From NCBI RefSeq assembly GCF_910592395.1, contig NC_088322.1, forward strand, positions 9,171,431-9,235,430: DNA of 64,000 nucleotides, read 5' to 3'. Below, piece after piece: positions 1 through 12,400 of this stretch (positions within the stretch are counted from its first letter, which is position 1; each line of letters begins with the position of its first letter). The notes below the pieces were generated by a model. That model searched no databases. It saw only the letters and a program-made list of their open reading frames with translations, and was not told where the DNA came from. The position numbers were made by a program, and so were the translations under genes. Source of the DNA: Lineus longissimus. Its lineage: Eukaryota > Nemertea > Pilidiophora > Heteronemertea > Lineidae.

Positions 1-160
1 ATGTACTGAATTTTCAAAACAACTTCACGTGGTTTGCCCTTGCAATCTTCTTGGAACACTGCATAAGTTTCATGGTGAATTATTTTGTAGTTTGTGAATG
101 AGACACAAACGCGCTTTGATTGCCGATATCGTCAGACCTGGCAAATGATAGCTCTCGTAC

Positions 161-425
161 CTCCGCAAGACTTCCCATCATCTTTCAACTCCCCAATAGC
201 ACAATCGCATATAGGTGGCGCTTTATTCGGCATTGGGAAACAGATTTGGGCACATCCACCATTATTATCGGTACACCCATTGTCTCCGGTTGGCTGGGCC
301 TGCTTATCGAAGACGAAAAGGCTACTCAGGTCCTCCAAGCTGCGGCGAATGATCTTAACCTCGTCGGCGCTGCGCCGGGTCACATGACGTCTCTTCCTGG
401 AACTCGGCCGCGCTATTTTCTGAAC
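161..425 (-). CDS. LRP1: LRP1-like exon 39: end of propeller 5 and EGF (last exon in window)
   Basis: Starts [20 protein letters not shown], a very basic segment containing a furin-type RKRR site, then [19 protein letters not shown] and an NNGGCAQ-type EGF ([15 protein letters not shown]). The donor gtacga follows 161, so the next exon lies beyond the left edge. Confidence 0.85.
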
Positions 426-3400
426 CTGTTGGTGAAAAGTAATGTTTATGATTAGCAAAGTGAAATAACTCATTCAATGCTTTAAAGCCAGCTTTGTTCA
501 TTTGAGGTCACCTGCAGCCATAGCCTCCATATTCTGGTGCACAAAACCTCTAACCATTGACTCTCAATAACGCAGCTGCCCGCTTACCATTTGTAGATTG
601 AAATCTGCCCAATAGATGTCAGTGTTGGACAAAACAACAGCTACAGGATTGGGAAGGTTGGTTCGAATATATTGTCGACTTCCGCCATTCCATGAGACTT
701 TCTGGAAAGAAGAGAAAGAAATCAATATCCTGGCATCTGAAGCTAAGGCCAAAAAAAGTTAATGTTATGTTTTCGGCTTTGACGCCCGCGTCAATTCCAA
801 CCCCACGTGTCAATATCTTTTTATTTGCCCATTCAGTAGCCAGCAAACGATATCCTGAACCTGAGCGCCATGTGGTGTTTATTTGAACTACCCTCCACAT
901 GACTCTTCGTTTGAATTTCCCTCTACACGTCCATTGATTTGTATACATTATTCAGCATTGTTTGGCCACCTGTTTACCAACTGAGGGGAGGCCTGGCAGG
1001 AGTCCACATGTCTCCAAGAGAAACTATGTGAAACACTAGCAGATTTGCATCACACTGTCATGACGTTCTTGAGGACCAACGGTATGAAAGTTTAACCAGT
1101 CGAACGCAAAGAAGAATAAACACTACTTGCCTGTATGGCATCCACAGCAGAGTCGACCCAGTACACATCATGTGTCGTGATATCTATCGTTATCCCGGTC
1201 GGGCGTGACACTCCGGTTGTGACGATACTGGTGGCATTCATTCCATTGAGGCGGCTACGAATGATTTTCCCATTGCTTCCCCGATCGATCCAGTAAAGAT
1301 ACCTGTACACAGATTATAAACAAATAAGCAAGTTTGCCATTGGTACAGCCACCAAAAACCTAACTGAACAACAGTACCAACTGCTAAGAATCTTCCAGTA
1401 AAGAACATTTTTTCTTGGCCGGGTCTATTTGGCAAGCCACTCGCCGAACAGGCATCTTTTTTTGTCCTGTTTGGAGAGCCGCTTGCCAAACAGCACTAAA
1501 AAGCCACCCTGTTCGGCCAGCCGGGCTTGCCAAACAGGTAAAAAATCTACCCTGATTGGCGAGCTGGAGACTTTACTTTACTATTAATGAGTTCGGCTCT
1601 CCATTCAGGACAAAAAAAAGTCGCTGTTTGGTAAGCCGGGCTTGCCAAGTAGTCACTTCCTTTTTTCTTTTGTCATGTTTTAAAGTGACACGTATTTGTG
1701 CAGCCCACACAACCAGACCAAGCATAGGATTCAGCCAGTGTCTCAACAAAAACAAAGAGTAAGAACACAATAACAGAGCGATAATGCCATGATGTCAGGA
1801 GCAGCAACACAGGCTCTGCTGAACTCCAAGGAAGACAGATGCAAGTCTATCCAAGGCACATTGATGAAGCTTTAAGGAGCCTAAACTGTGTGTTAAGATA
1901 TGTGTTCTTGGAGTTACTTTCTATAAAGGTGAAACTACAGTGACTCCATTTTGCCAATCTAAAAAACATCAGAACTCATCCAAAATCCTCGAAATGGTAA
2001 AAGTATTCCCCGAAGGACGACATCTGTCACTTGTGCTCTGCATGCATGGCCTCCGAACAACATCTTGTCCGAATTTTGGTGTTTGATAGAGTCCTGGTGC
2101 TCGTACGTTTGGTAAAATGAAGTCACTATAGTTTCACCCCTTCACCTAGCCTGTCAACACAGAGAAGAAGAAGACAATCACCTCTTAATGGGATTAACAG
2201 CCAGCTTAAACGGGACATCCATAGTTGTAGAGAATATAATCTTCCTGTACTTGGTGTCCAAGCGTAGAACTTCAATATCAGTGGTCGTCTTGAATACGTT
2301 CACGAAGTAGAGATTCCCTGTCAACCAATCGAGCGACATGGCGTGAATTCCATAACTGCCAAGTCCATTCTCGATCACAGGTTTCATTTCCGTACCATCC
2401 TGTTTTATTTTGTAAATGCCATTGCCGGAACCTTGCTGGAAATTTCCCTGGGACCAATAAATGAAGCCCTTCGCAACGTCAGCTGTTACAGATCGGAAGA
2501 CAGCTGAAAATAAAATGATTATAACGTTACTTGAGGGCTGACCATAGGCAATACTATTTTGGCTATAACTCGAAATCTCAAAGCAATTAGAACCCTTTCA
2601 AAACAAACGAATGCCAGGAAGGCAGATGCAAGGGTGGGGGGGGGGGTCTGTTGTTTGTTTTCAAGAGAATAGCCTCATTGATGCCAATTGGTCATCGAGT
2701 AAGTAGGGCATCTTTGAGTGGGTTCCTGGGGCTTGAGACAACAGCCGGTTGATTAATAGCATGGCCGAAGTTTCAACTCGAACCAAACTTTACAGTTGTC
2801 TAGTTCCTACCTGGTGCTTGGACAGCAGCGACAGGGATCATGGCCTCTAGTGGGTCATCTTTGAGTTCAAACGCACGCATGACGGTCGCTTGCTGGGTGA
2901 TCAAGAATGATGTCGGCTCTGAAAATTAATTTGGATTCCTCAAATTCAAATTCGAATCATCTATCACATTTAACTTTCAGGTGATGTTTCATAGCATCTA
3001 AGCACACATGAGAGAGGCAATTTTTATTGCATCAGTCAAGTGCCAAGATCACTGTGATCTTTCATATCAAACCGGTTTAATTTTACAACTGCAAAATGAC
3101 ACTAAAAGAAACTTATTTAGTGTGACTCGTTTCCATCAAAATGAGACTCAAAGAAACCTCAATAATAAATGACGTGTTTCCAACAATATGAGACTCGAAG
3201 AGACTTCCATAATGAATGACTTGTTTCCATGAAAATGCGACTAAAAGAGACTTTATGTGTACATGACTTTTTCCAACAAAATGAGACTCAGAGACTTACG
3301 TGTACATGACTTGCCATCGCCACCAAGAGTGAAGCCAGTCGCACAGTCACACCTCTTTCCTCCGTCCGACTTCGGAAGGCAGAGTTGTTCACAGTCGCCA

Positions 3401-6400
3401 TTGTTGGTACGACAACTACTTGTTACTTCAAAGAGATGGACTCACACATTATAGGATGAATTACAGTTGCACAGACATGTAAGGGCAAATACTGCTGCAT
3501 AGTCACACTTTCCATGGACCTAGTTAACCTCTTGAATCCCAAAACTTGAAAATCCCGGGATCCCAGGGTGGTCACGTGGTTGCAAAATTGGGTCTGACTT
3601 TCACGATAGTGCCCGCATACAACTGCGAAAGTCCGGTAACGAGGGGCCATCTACCCAGGCATGCTCTAACTGACCCTACTGTACATCAAACACGCTAAAA
3701 CAAGCAATAAACTAGAGTCCCAGCTCTAGGGAATAAAAATATCACTGAGACCGACCTGTCGGTCATTGAGAAAAAAACGTTATTTCAAATTGACCGACTG
3801 GTCGGTCACCGGGATTCAAGAGGTTAAGGGGGGAAGGTGTCAAATTGTTTTTCAATGTGATTTTGCCCAAAAAGTTTCAAAAAGTGACATTTGGTTCACA
3901 AAGAACATCCTCTTGCAAAGGGGGCCAACAATATGAGTCCTCCTTACGCATGTTTCCAAGAGTATTATCAAGTGAAATGGCCTGTCATTGTCAGGATGCC
4001 CGTAAAACCTCCCCCCCCCCCCCCCATCACGGTAAAAAAGCTAGCTATGCCCCACCTCTGCTATCTTCCACCGCTGGATTGGAAGGCCGATAATGGCTAG
4101 TGCCATTATCATACAAGTAAGATTAACCTACCTCCCTCATGCCTGCTACTATACATTTTCAATTTTCCGAGGTTGTTTGCAGCGCCTCCCCATAATTTTT
4201 CTGAGCCAATTATCGTCTTTTTCTGACTCAAATCGGACACTTTAACTTGCATTATTGTCTCGTAAGCAGAGTCGGTGTAGTATAATTTCCCGCCGCTGGT
4301 CGCGATTCCTCGAGGAGCATGAACTGTGGGCGAATTGATGAGCACACGGTCGTTTCCTTTTGGGTTGGTGACGGCTTGGCGAATCTGAAAACAAATTTGA
4401 ATTTTACCAGTATGAAACTCAAGTCATAGGAAGTTACTTTTCTCCTTGAACTCGTGAATTGAACGTGCTCAACATCAGAAAAAAATGGCACATAGGATAC
4501 AAAAAACACACTGTGACTTACGGCATGTAATTGCGGATCAGCCCAATAGAGAGTGTGACTAGGAGCATCATACGTCAGTCCGGTCGGCTCGCTGAGGATG
4601 TCGCGCGTCTGGATTGCGCCTATTTGGCCATCGAGAGAGATGCGCTGGATCTTTTTCGGGACGCCATTACCACCTCCGTCAATGAAGTACAGGTTTCTGA
4701 AACGGGAAATAATTTTTCAGGAGATTTCAGCTAAATTTGCTCAAAATGATCTGAACTGTTGAAGTGATCGATTGAGTTCCTTTGTCAATGGTATTTCTTT
4801 TTTTAAACTTGTTTTAATGCATGCAGTAGTTCTTCCTGATCTTCTGAAGTAACCATTTAGGCCCTGGTTTAAAAGGTATTTCATTTGTTTTACTTATACA
4901 ATACATGAAGTTGTTCCAGAACTACTGAAGTAACCATTTGAGTTCTAGTGTCAATGGTTCTACTGAAGTAACCATTTGAGTTCTAGTGTCAATGGTACTA
5001 CTGAAGTAACCATTTGAGTTCTAGTGTCAATGGTTCTTCTGAAGTAACCATTTGAGTTCTAGTGTCAATGGTTCTTCTGAAGTAACCATTTGAGTTCTAG
5101 TGTCAATGGTACTACTGAAGTAACCATTTGAGTTCTAGTGTCAATGGTTCTACTGAAGTAACCATTTGAGTTCTAGTGTCAATGGTACTACTGAAGTAAC
5201 CATTTGAGTTCTAGTGTCAATGGTTCTACTGAAGTAACCATTTGAGTTCTAGTGTCAATGGTACTACTGAAGTAACCATTTGAGTTCTAGTGTCAATGGT
5301 ACTACTTACTGAAGTAACCATTTGAGTTCTAGTGTCAATGGTACTACTGAAGTAACCATTTGAGTTCTAGTGTCAATGGTTCTACTGAGGTAACCATTTG
5401 AGTTCTAGTGTCAATGGTACTACTGAAGTAACCATTTGAGTTCTAGTGTCAATGGTACTACTGAAGTAACCATTTGAGTTCTAGTGTCAATGGTTCTACT
5501 GAGGTAACCATTTGAGTTCTAGTGTCAGTGGTACTACTGAAGTAACCACTCGAGAGAACTATAACAAAAACATCATAGCCGACGACAACAAAAAACAACT
5601 TACCCCTCGACTGGATCCACCACCATATCAGTCGGCTTGAACACCTTCAACGTCATCTCCAGAGCATTCTTGCCATTATTATTATACAGAATCTTATGGA
5701 ACTGCGGCTTTTCCAAATTCATCACATTGATGGTGTGGTACTTTATGTCACCGTAATACAGGTTCCTGGACTTCCAGTCGATCGCCAGACTGTACGGCGT
5801 CCCGATGAAGCTGGTCGGTGCGAACAGCTCCCGGTTTTGACCATCAAAACCGCAGCGATGTACCTGACTCTGAAAGACAAGTATCGTCAATGAAAATTAA
5901 GTTAAACTGCCAATTATCTGCAGACTTTTCATTTTAGCAGAAATTGCAAATAAACTATATTCATAAAAATTTAAATTAAAAAAAAAATTTTTTTGATAGG
6001 AAAACCTCAAATATTGTAACTTGTCAAATAGGAAAAATACAGATTTTGCAGTGTGCAGTGTTGAAAATTAGCATATCAAACCAGAGCCAGATTTGATAGT
6101 CTTTGCCCAGTACCGGAATCATCAGCTGCTTGCATTCGCCGAAAATATTCAACCTCAAAATGGCTTGAAAAAGGAAGGATGAATTTGGATGATTTAAAGA
6201 TTACATGACGTTCTCTGCATGTCACCTGCACCTAAGGGGACATGTGGAATGACGTACCGTGCAAGTCACCCACAGCAAAATGGTTCAAATGATTAACTTA
6301 CTGTCTGATTATGTTCAAAGTATTCAATCCAATAAATCATCCTCTTCTCGCTGTCAAAGTCAAAGTCGATGCCATTACGGATGTTCGAGATTGGAACAAA

Positions 6401-9400
6401 AGGCTGGATAGTGGCATTGAGAGGCGGTAGACTGACTCCTTGAAGACTGTACTTAACTAGGACCATCAGAAACATCTTATCATCTAGAAGAAAATAAAAG
6501 CATAAATTTGATGTGAACCAAATATCGCAAAGCAAGTTTTTAATTAGAAACAAATTTATACAATGTAATGATACGTTGAGAACTAAAATGCACCATGATT
6601 CGACTGCCATCAAATTGATGAAACATCACCACTTCAAAGCGGCATTTCATAGAGTATTCTGCAGAGCCATAGATCATACCGGTTTCTGCAGCGCCAAGCG
6701 ACTAAGGGTATCACTTCCCAGAACAGGATGCAAGTCCCTCACAGCTGCATGTACCTTCCTAGGCAAGCCTCAGATACACATTTATACAACTGGGTGGAGA
6801 GAAGCAAGTAGGATTAAGTGTACTGCCCAATGACACGAAATCAGCGAGAAAACGACAATCCTTCATGGAGTTGAACTCATTACCTCCTAATTAGCTTGGC
6901 ACTCTAACCACTTTACCATCGAGGACGAGCAGAAACAGATATACAGTGGAACCCCGGTCGGCGACCACCTCAGTAACGCGACCACCCCGCGAACACGACC
7001 AAAATTCTCCGGTCCCGAATGGTTTTCTCTCTAATTCCCATTAACTGGCCCTCGCTAACACGACCACCCCGGTACCCAGACCGCGACCACCAGCTTGGTC
7101 GCTCCCAAACTGCAAATTAACCCCGCTAACGCGACCATGAGGCCTAATTGCCGTAATCAACCATGACCGCATCGTATCAATTGGCACCTTCTCGCAAATC
7201 CGTGTTGATAATTAGCACCTCGAACACATGGGAATCCATATGAAAATAAATGATGTGTAAGTGAGTTTGATCAAATGTAAGCGCAAATAAAATGAAGAAT
7301 AAACTTTCTTTTCGACTCACGGTTTGTGTTTTCATCATTTAGTATTAAATGATGTCAAGAGGCATGCACACGTAGTTTTTAGGACAAATAAATTATGTTG
7401 ATTAGTAAGAGTACCGATACTCAAAGTAAAGAATGCTTACTACGTCGTAATGTTGATAAAATACGTTATTAAAAAGATGATTTAATCAGTACCAGTTCAA
7501 ATTGGCTGAAGTTAAAGCAGGAAGACATCAGGAAGAATTCTCAACATCTTCTCACATCACCTCTCTCAATGTTAGCGGGAATATTAGCTCGACATCAAGA
7601 AGGGCAGCTGCCGATGGTGTGAATTACATGCTTGTTCTAATTAGCATGCTCAAGTTTTAATGTAATGTTTGGTCTAATTAGCTCTCGTCAGTTTATTTAC
7701 TCATTTACATAAGTTGCAAATTAAACGCAAAACACTCAAGAAAATGATTTTTTATTCGTAATATACACACAAAATTATCGAATCACCCGGTGGCGTAGTC
7801 ATTCATGCATGTCAATGTACACACAGCAGGACGATGTTTTGGCGGGAAAACCTACTTATGATTCTTAAATTCACTAACGCGACCACCCCGGTAACACGAC
7901 CACTTCGGCTTAGTCCCTTGGGTGGTCGTGTTACCGGGGTTCCACTGTAACTTGAATAGAAACAGGCATGCCAAGAATATATAGGACCGTTGAAAATCCA
8001 TGTTATACCCGCAGCACAAGTCTTCTTGTTCGAGTCGAGACGCATCCCAGCCGGACAGACACACTTGAAGCCAGAGGATTCAGTTGGTGACAGAAGACAG
8101 AGATGGCTACACTGTGAATTGAGGCAGTGGTTGGTTGCTGAAAGAGAAATAATCAGAATGAAGTAAAATAGATAAGATTCAAACTGCAGTATTAACTCAC
8201 GTGTGAAAGTCTCAATACACATAGATTAGATTCCACTGGAGTACTAGCTCATGTTCGCATGTCACGCTACAACAAAAAGTGCAAACGACACTTGTAAGAC
8301 TTTTTCATGGAACTATTATTTGTATTCCGAGGGTGCAAGGCACCATTAACATGTACTAAACGCCCGGAAATATTTGCATGCCTCGCGTCAAGCAAAGAAA
8401 ACAACAAATCAAGACCATACCATTTGGCTGACGCAGCGGGTGCTGGATCAAAACAGCAATGGCTCCCTTCAGGGAGTGCACGTCCACCGTCTTTCCCGTA
8501 CAGCTGAATTTCCCGCATCGGCTGATCCGTTTGTAGTGCTCATCTGACCAATAGATGTAGTCTTCAAACACAGTGATTGATACAGGAGAATGAATCAACT
8601 GAAATGAATGATAACAATCTATACTATATCAGGGTTGATATCATTAATGGCCGGGTCTATTTGGCAAGCCGCTCGCCGAACAGGCATCTTTTTTTGTCCT
8701 GTTTGGAGAGCCGCTTGCCAAACAGCACTAAAAAGCCACCCTGTTCGGCAAGCCGGGCTTGCCAAACAGGGCAAAAATACTACCCTCTTTGGCGAGCCGG
8801 AGAGGTTACAACATGTTGGCCAATCAGAGAGCAGTGACGTCATATTCGAATTTATATGCGCATATTTAACAATGGCCGACTTCCCGCTCTCGATTCAATT
8901 TCTGTTACTAAACTCGGGTTTTGGTCAATAATCCATGAAGAAGCATGTACATGTACATGACTGTATGGATTTACAAAAAAAGTCATAAACATGATTTAAC
9001 TGATAAGCATGTTAAATGCATTAGTGTGCATTTAAGGCGTTTCACTGTAACTCCAGTGTTGCTGACCGTGTTGCCACGAATGATAATGAGCTCCTGGATG
9101 GTTGAATATGCATGAGTTCGGCTCTCCATCTAGGGCAGAAAAAAGGCGCTGTTTGGTGAGCCGGGCTTGCCAAATAGTCACTTCCATCATTAAAAGTAAT
9201 TCACAAATAGCTCATCTTAGGACACTACAATGCACCCAACGGGAGACAAGATTTACGCGCACACCGGTAACTTAAACCATTTTGGCGCTAATCGCTGGCT
9301 GATATCGAGTACATCACCAGTCTGCACCATCTTGGTTTTCCGAGAATTGGTTTAGCATTGTTGACGCCTGTACATCATGTACATGGTTACATAGTTCCGT

Positions 9401-12400
9401 TTTCAAGAAGTATTACACTCATGAAAAAAAGTGTTACTCACAAACCAGCACCCCATTTACACCAAACCCACAACATACCAGCACCCACACAATCCGATTT
9501 TTATACCTCGAACGGCCTGCGCCATGGGTATATGCTAGTAGACTTAACCCATAATGATGAACTTACGAGTCAGACTCATAGTAATTTCAACAACTTCTCT
9601 TATCAAGGGTGTTTTCTTCTGTTCATAAAAAAGGAGTTGAAATGTTCGAAGTTCTCACCTGACTGCTGGCAATAAGTGTTGTTCTCCCAGAACCATCGTA
9701 ATTACAATAATCGATATAGTCCAACCTGGAATCCATGAAATACAACCTCCTTGCAGGGTAATCGATCGTTATCCCCTTCGGCCAGAAGACCTTTTCGCTG
9801 ATGATGATCTTACGATCAGAACCATCCATGCCGGCTCGTTCGATTCTTGGTGGCTTTCCCCAGTCGCTCCAGAACATCAGTTTGTCCCTGTAATGTATCG
9901 ATGAAACTAATTTACACCAGTCAAATTTCCTTAAATTCTAAGAAGAAAGTATCTGCCACCTGGTAGTCTTTCCACTTAAAGAGTAGCAGTTAAATTCACG
10001 CTTTCCACTGCATAACTTTGGTTTGGGAAATGTTCTAATAAAGCCATTATTCAATGGCTGAACTGCAGGAAATGCAGTGTTCCAGACTGATTTCTTTCAG
10101 TGTGAGGGGCTATAGGCCCCTTGCCCTCCCCTCAGAAGATTTACACCTTTTGCTCAAAATCCAGGGCACGCCCCAGATGACTGGCTTGTAGTCCCTTACT
10201 GGATAAGATAGTCAAATGAGCGGACCTGACAATTTAAATAGCTTAAGCAGGCTTATTAAACTTGCACATCAACATTTTTCATCTGACTGATAAAGGTGTA
10301 ATCAAATTTCATTAAAAAATGAACATTTTCGAACCGATCTCCTTACCTTGGGTCCAAAGCCATAGCACTCGGTTGCGAGATCCCACTGGAAAAGAGAAGT
10401 GCCCGATGTGTCCCATCCAGCTTCACGACCTCTAAAGTCTCCAAGTACCAGTCCATGTAGTAGAGGTTCTCAGCAACCCAGTCCACCGCCAAGGCAGTCG
10501 TTACATCAGCGCCGTTATCCAAAAGCTGGAAGTAACGTGTTATTAAAAGACAATTGCAAATCGTTCAATTTAAAGGGACACTATAGGCAGCAGCTTGGCA
10601 GGCAAGAGAAAGTTACACAAAGTTACACGTTATCCAAAAGCTGGAAGTAACGGGTTATTAAAAGACAATTCCAAAATCGTTCAATTTAAAGGGACACTAA
10701 AGGCAGCAGCTTGGCAGGCAAGAGAAAGTTACACAAAGTTACACGTTATCCAAAAGCTGGAAGTAACGGGTTATTAAAAGACAATTCCAAAATCGTTCAA
10801 TTTAAAGGGACACTATAGGCAGCGGCTTGGCAGGCAAGAGAAAGTTACACAAAGTCGCCAATAGGGTTCTCTCACATCATTTGGTGACCCCTCTCCCAGC
10901 TGGTTATCTGTGGTGTGAAGACTTCAACATGGGCACTGGATAAAATCATACTCAAATAACCTTACCACAGTTGCATTGGTCCCATTGAAAAATGCACTAG
11001 AGATGGTATTCCCCACTGTATCTGCATAATAGAGCCGGCCAGTTTTCTGATGGAAGCTCATGCACGAGGCGTAGCCAATGGCAGGAACAGGTAGGACAGA
11101 GAAGGTCCAACTGGCAATGTCCGCCTTGACGATGTTGTTATGAGTCGTTGCATACAAGACGACGGATGTATCTAGAATAAACAAAGTTAGAGAATGATGA
11201 CAAGATTGATGACGAAACTCTACCACATTTCTTGGATCTGTACCAAGAAAATCAAATTGAACTTCAGTACCAAATTACCATTGATGACATCACTGGCCCA
11301 AAACCTAATTCTTTTGACAACTGATTCTAAAATCTTACTCAAATGAAAAAGACCATACAAACAAATCAAATCAGCTACATTCTTTATCAAATCATCAGTT
11401 GAATTCAGTGATATAAAATATAGAGAACAAGAGGCCAAGGGCCTCGCGCTCAGCTGAAATTTGGTCCAAACAGCATTATGGACAAGATGGTGGCCCAACT
11501 ACAAGGAATGTGATAAAATGAATCAGATACAAACATTCCTTATCAAATCACCGAGTTTTATACATGTACATATGAATGATTTATAGAGAGAAAAATAGCA
11601 CGATATAGAATTATGTAATTCTTTTAAAGAGAACTCGTCTAGTCAATTTATCCTGCCACCTGCGCGATGTTGTCAAAATAACCACCTGCTGACAACAGGG
11701 ACTGATATTTCATATGGTGACGACATCAAATGGGACATTAGAGGGACTATGTCATTCAACTTACTGTCCGCAGCAAAACACTGCTTGCTTTTCTCGTTCA
11801 GATAGTAGCCATCGTCACATTCACATTTATACGACCCTTTCAGATTGACACACGTCTGGCTACACTTTCCAGGTGTTTCGCACTCATTTTCATCTGAAAA
11901 TTGAACATGAAAAACTGTAAATTGGTTCAGTTTTCAAGAACCGAACCGATACCGACTGGAGGTATCGTGAAATGATATACACGTAGCAGTGTTTGGTTAG
12001 ACTATTAAATTATCAATACAGTGAGGTATCAATTTCTATTCTAAAGCACCTCAAATTAACCAGTTGGTCATTTTGAAATAACGTTTTTTTCCCAACGACT
12101 GACAGGTCAGTCTCAGTGATATTTTTATTCCCTTGAGCTGGGATGCTAGTTTATTGCTTATTTTAGTGTGTTTGATGTGCAGTAGGGTCAGTCAGAGCAT
12201 GCCTGGGTAGATGGCGCCTCGGTACCGGACTTTAGCGGTTGAATGCAGGCACAGTATACATCGTGAAAGTCAGACCCAATTTCACAACCACGTGACCACC
12301 CTGGGATCCCGGGATTTTCAAGTTTTGGGATTCAAGAGGTTAATTAATGAAATGTGATTGTGAATGCTTTTGACTGCTTCAGTATTCTGAACCTACCCAA

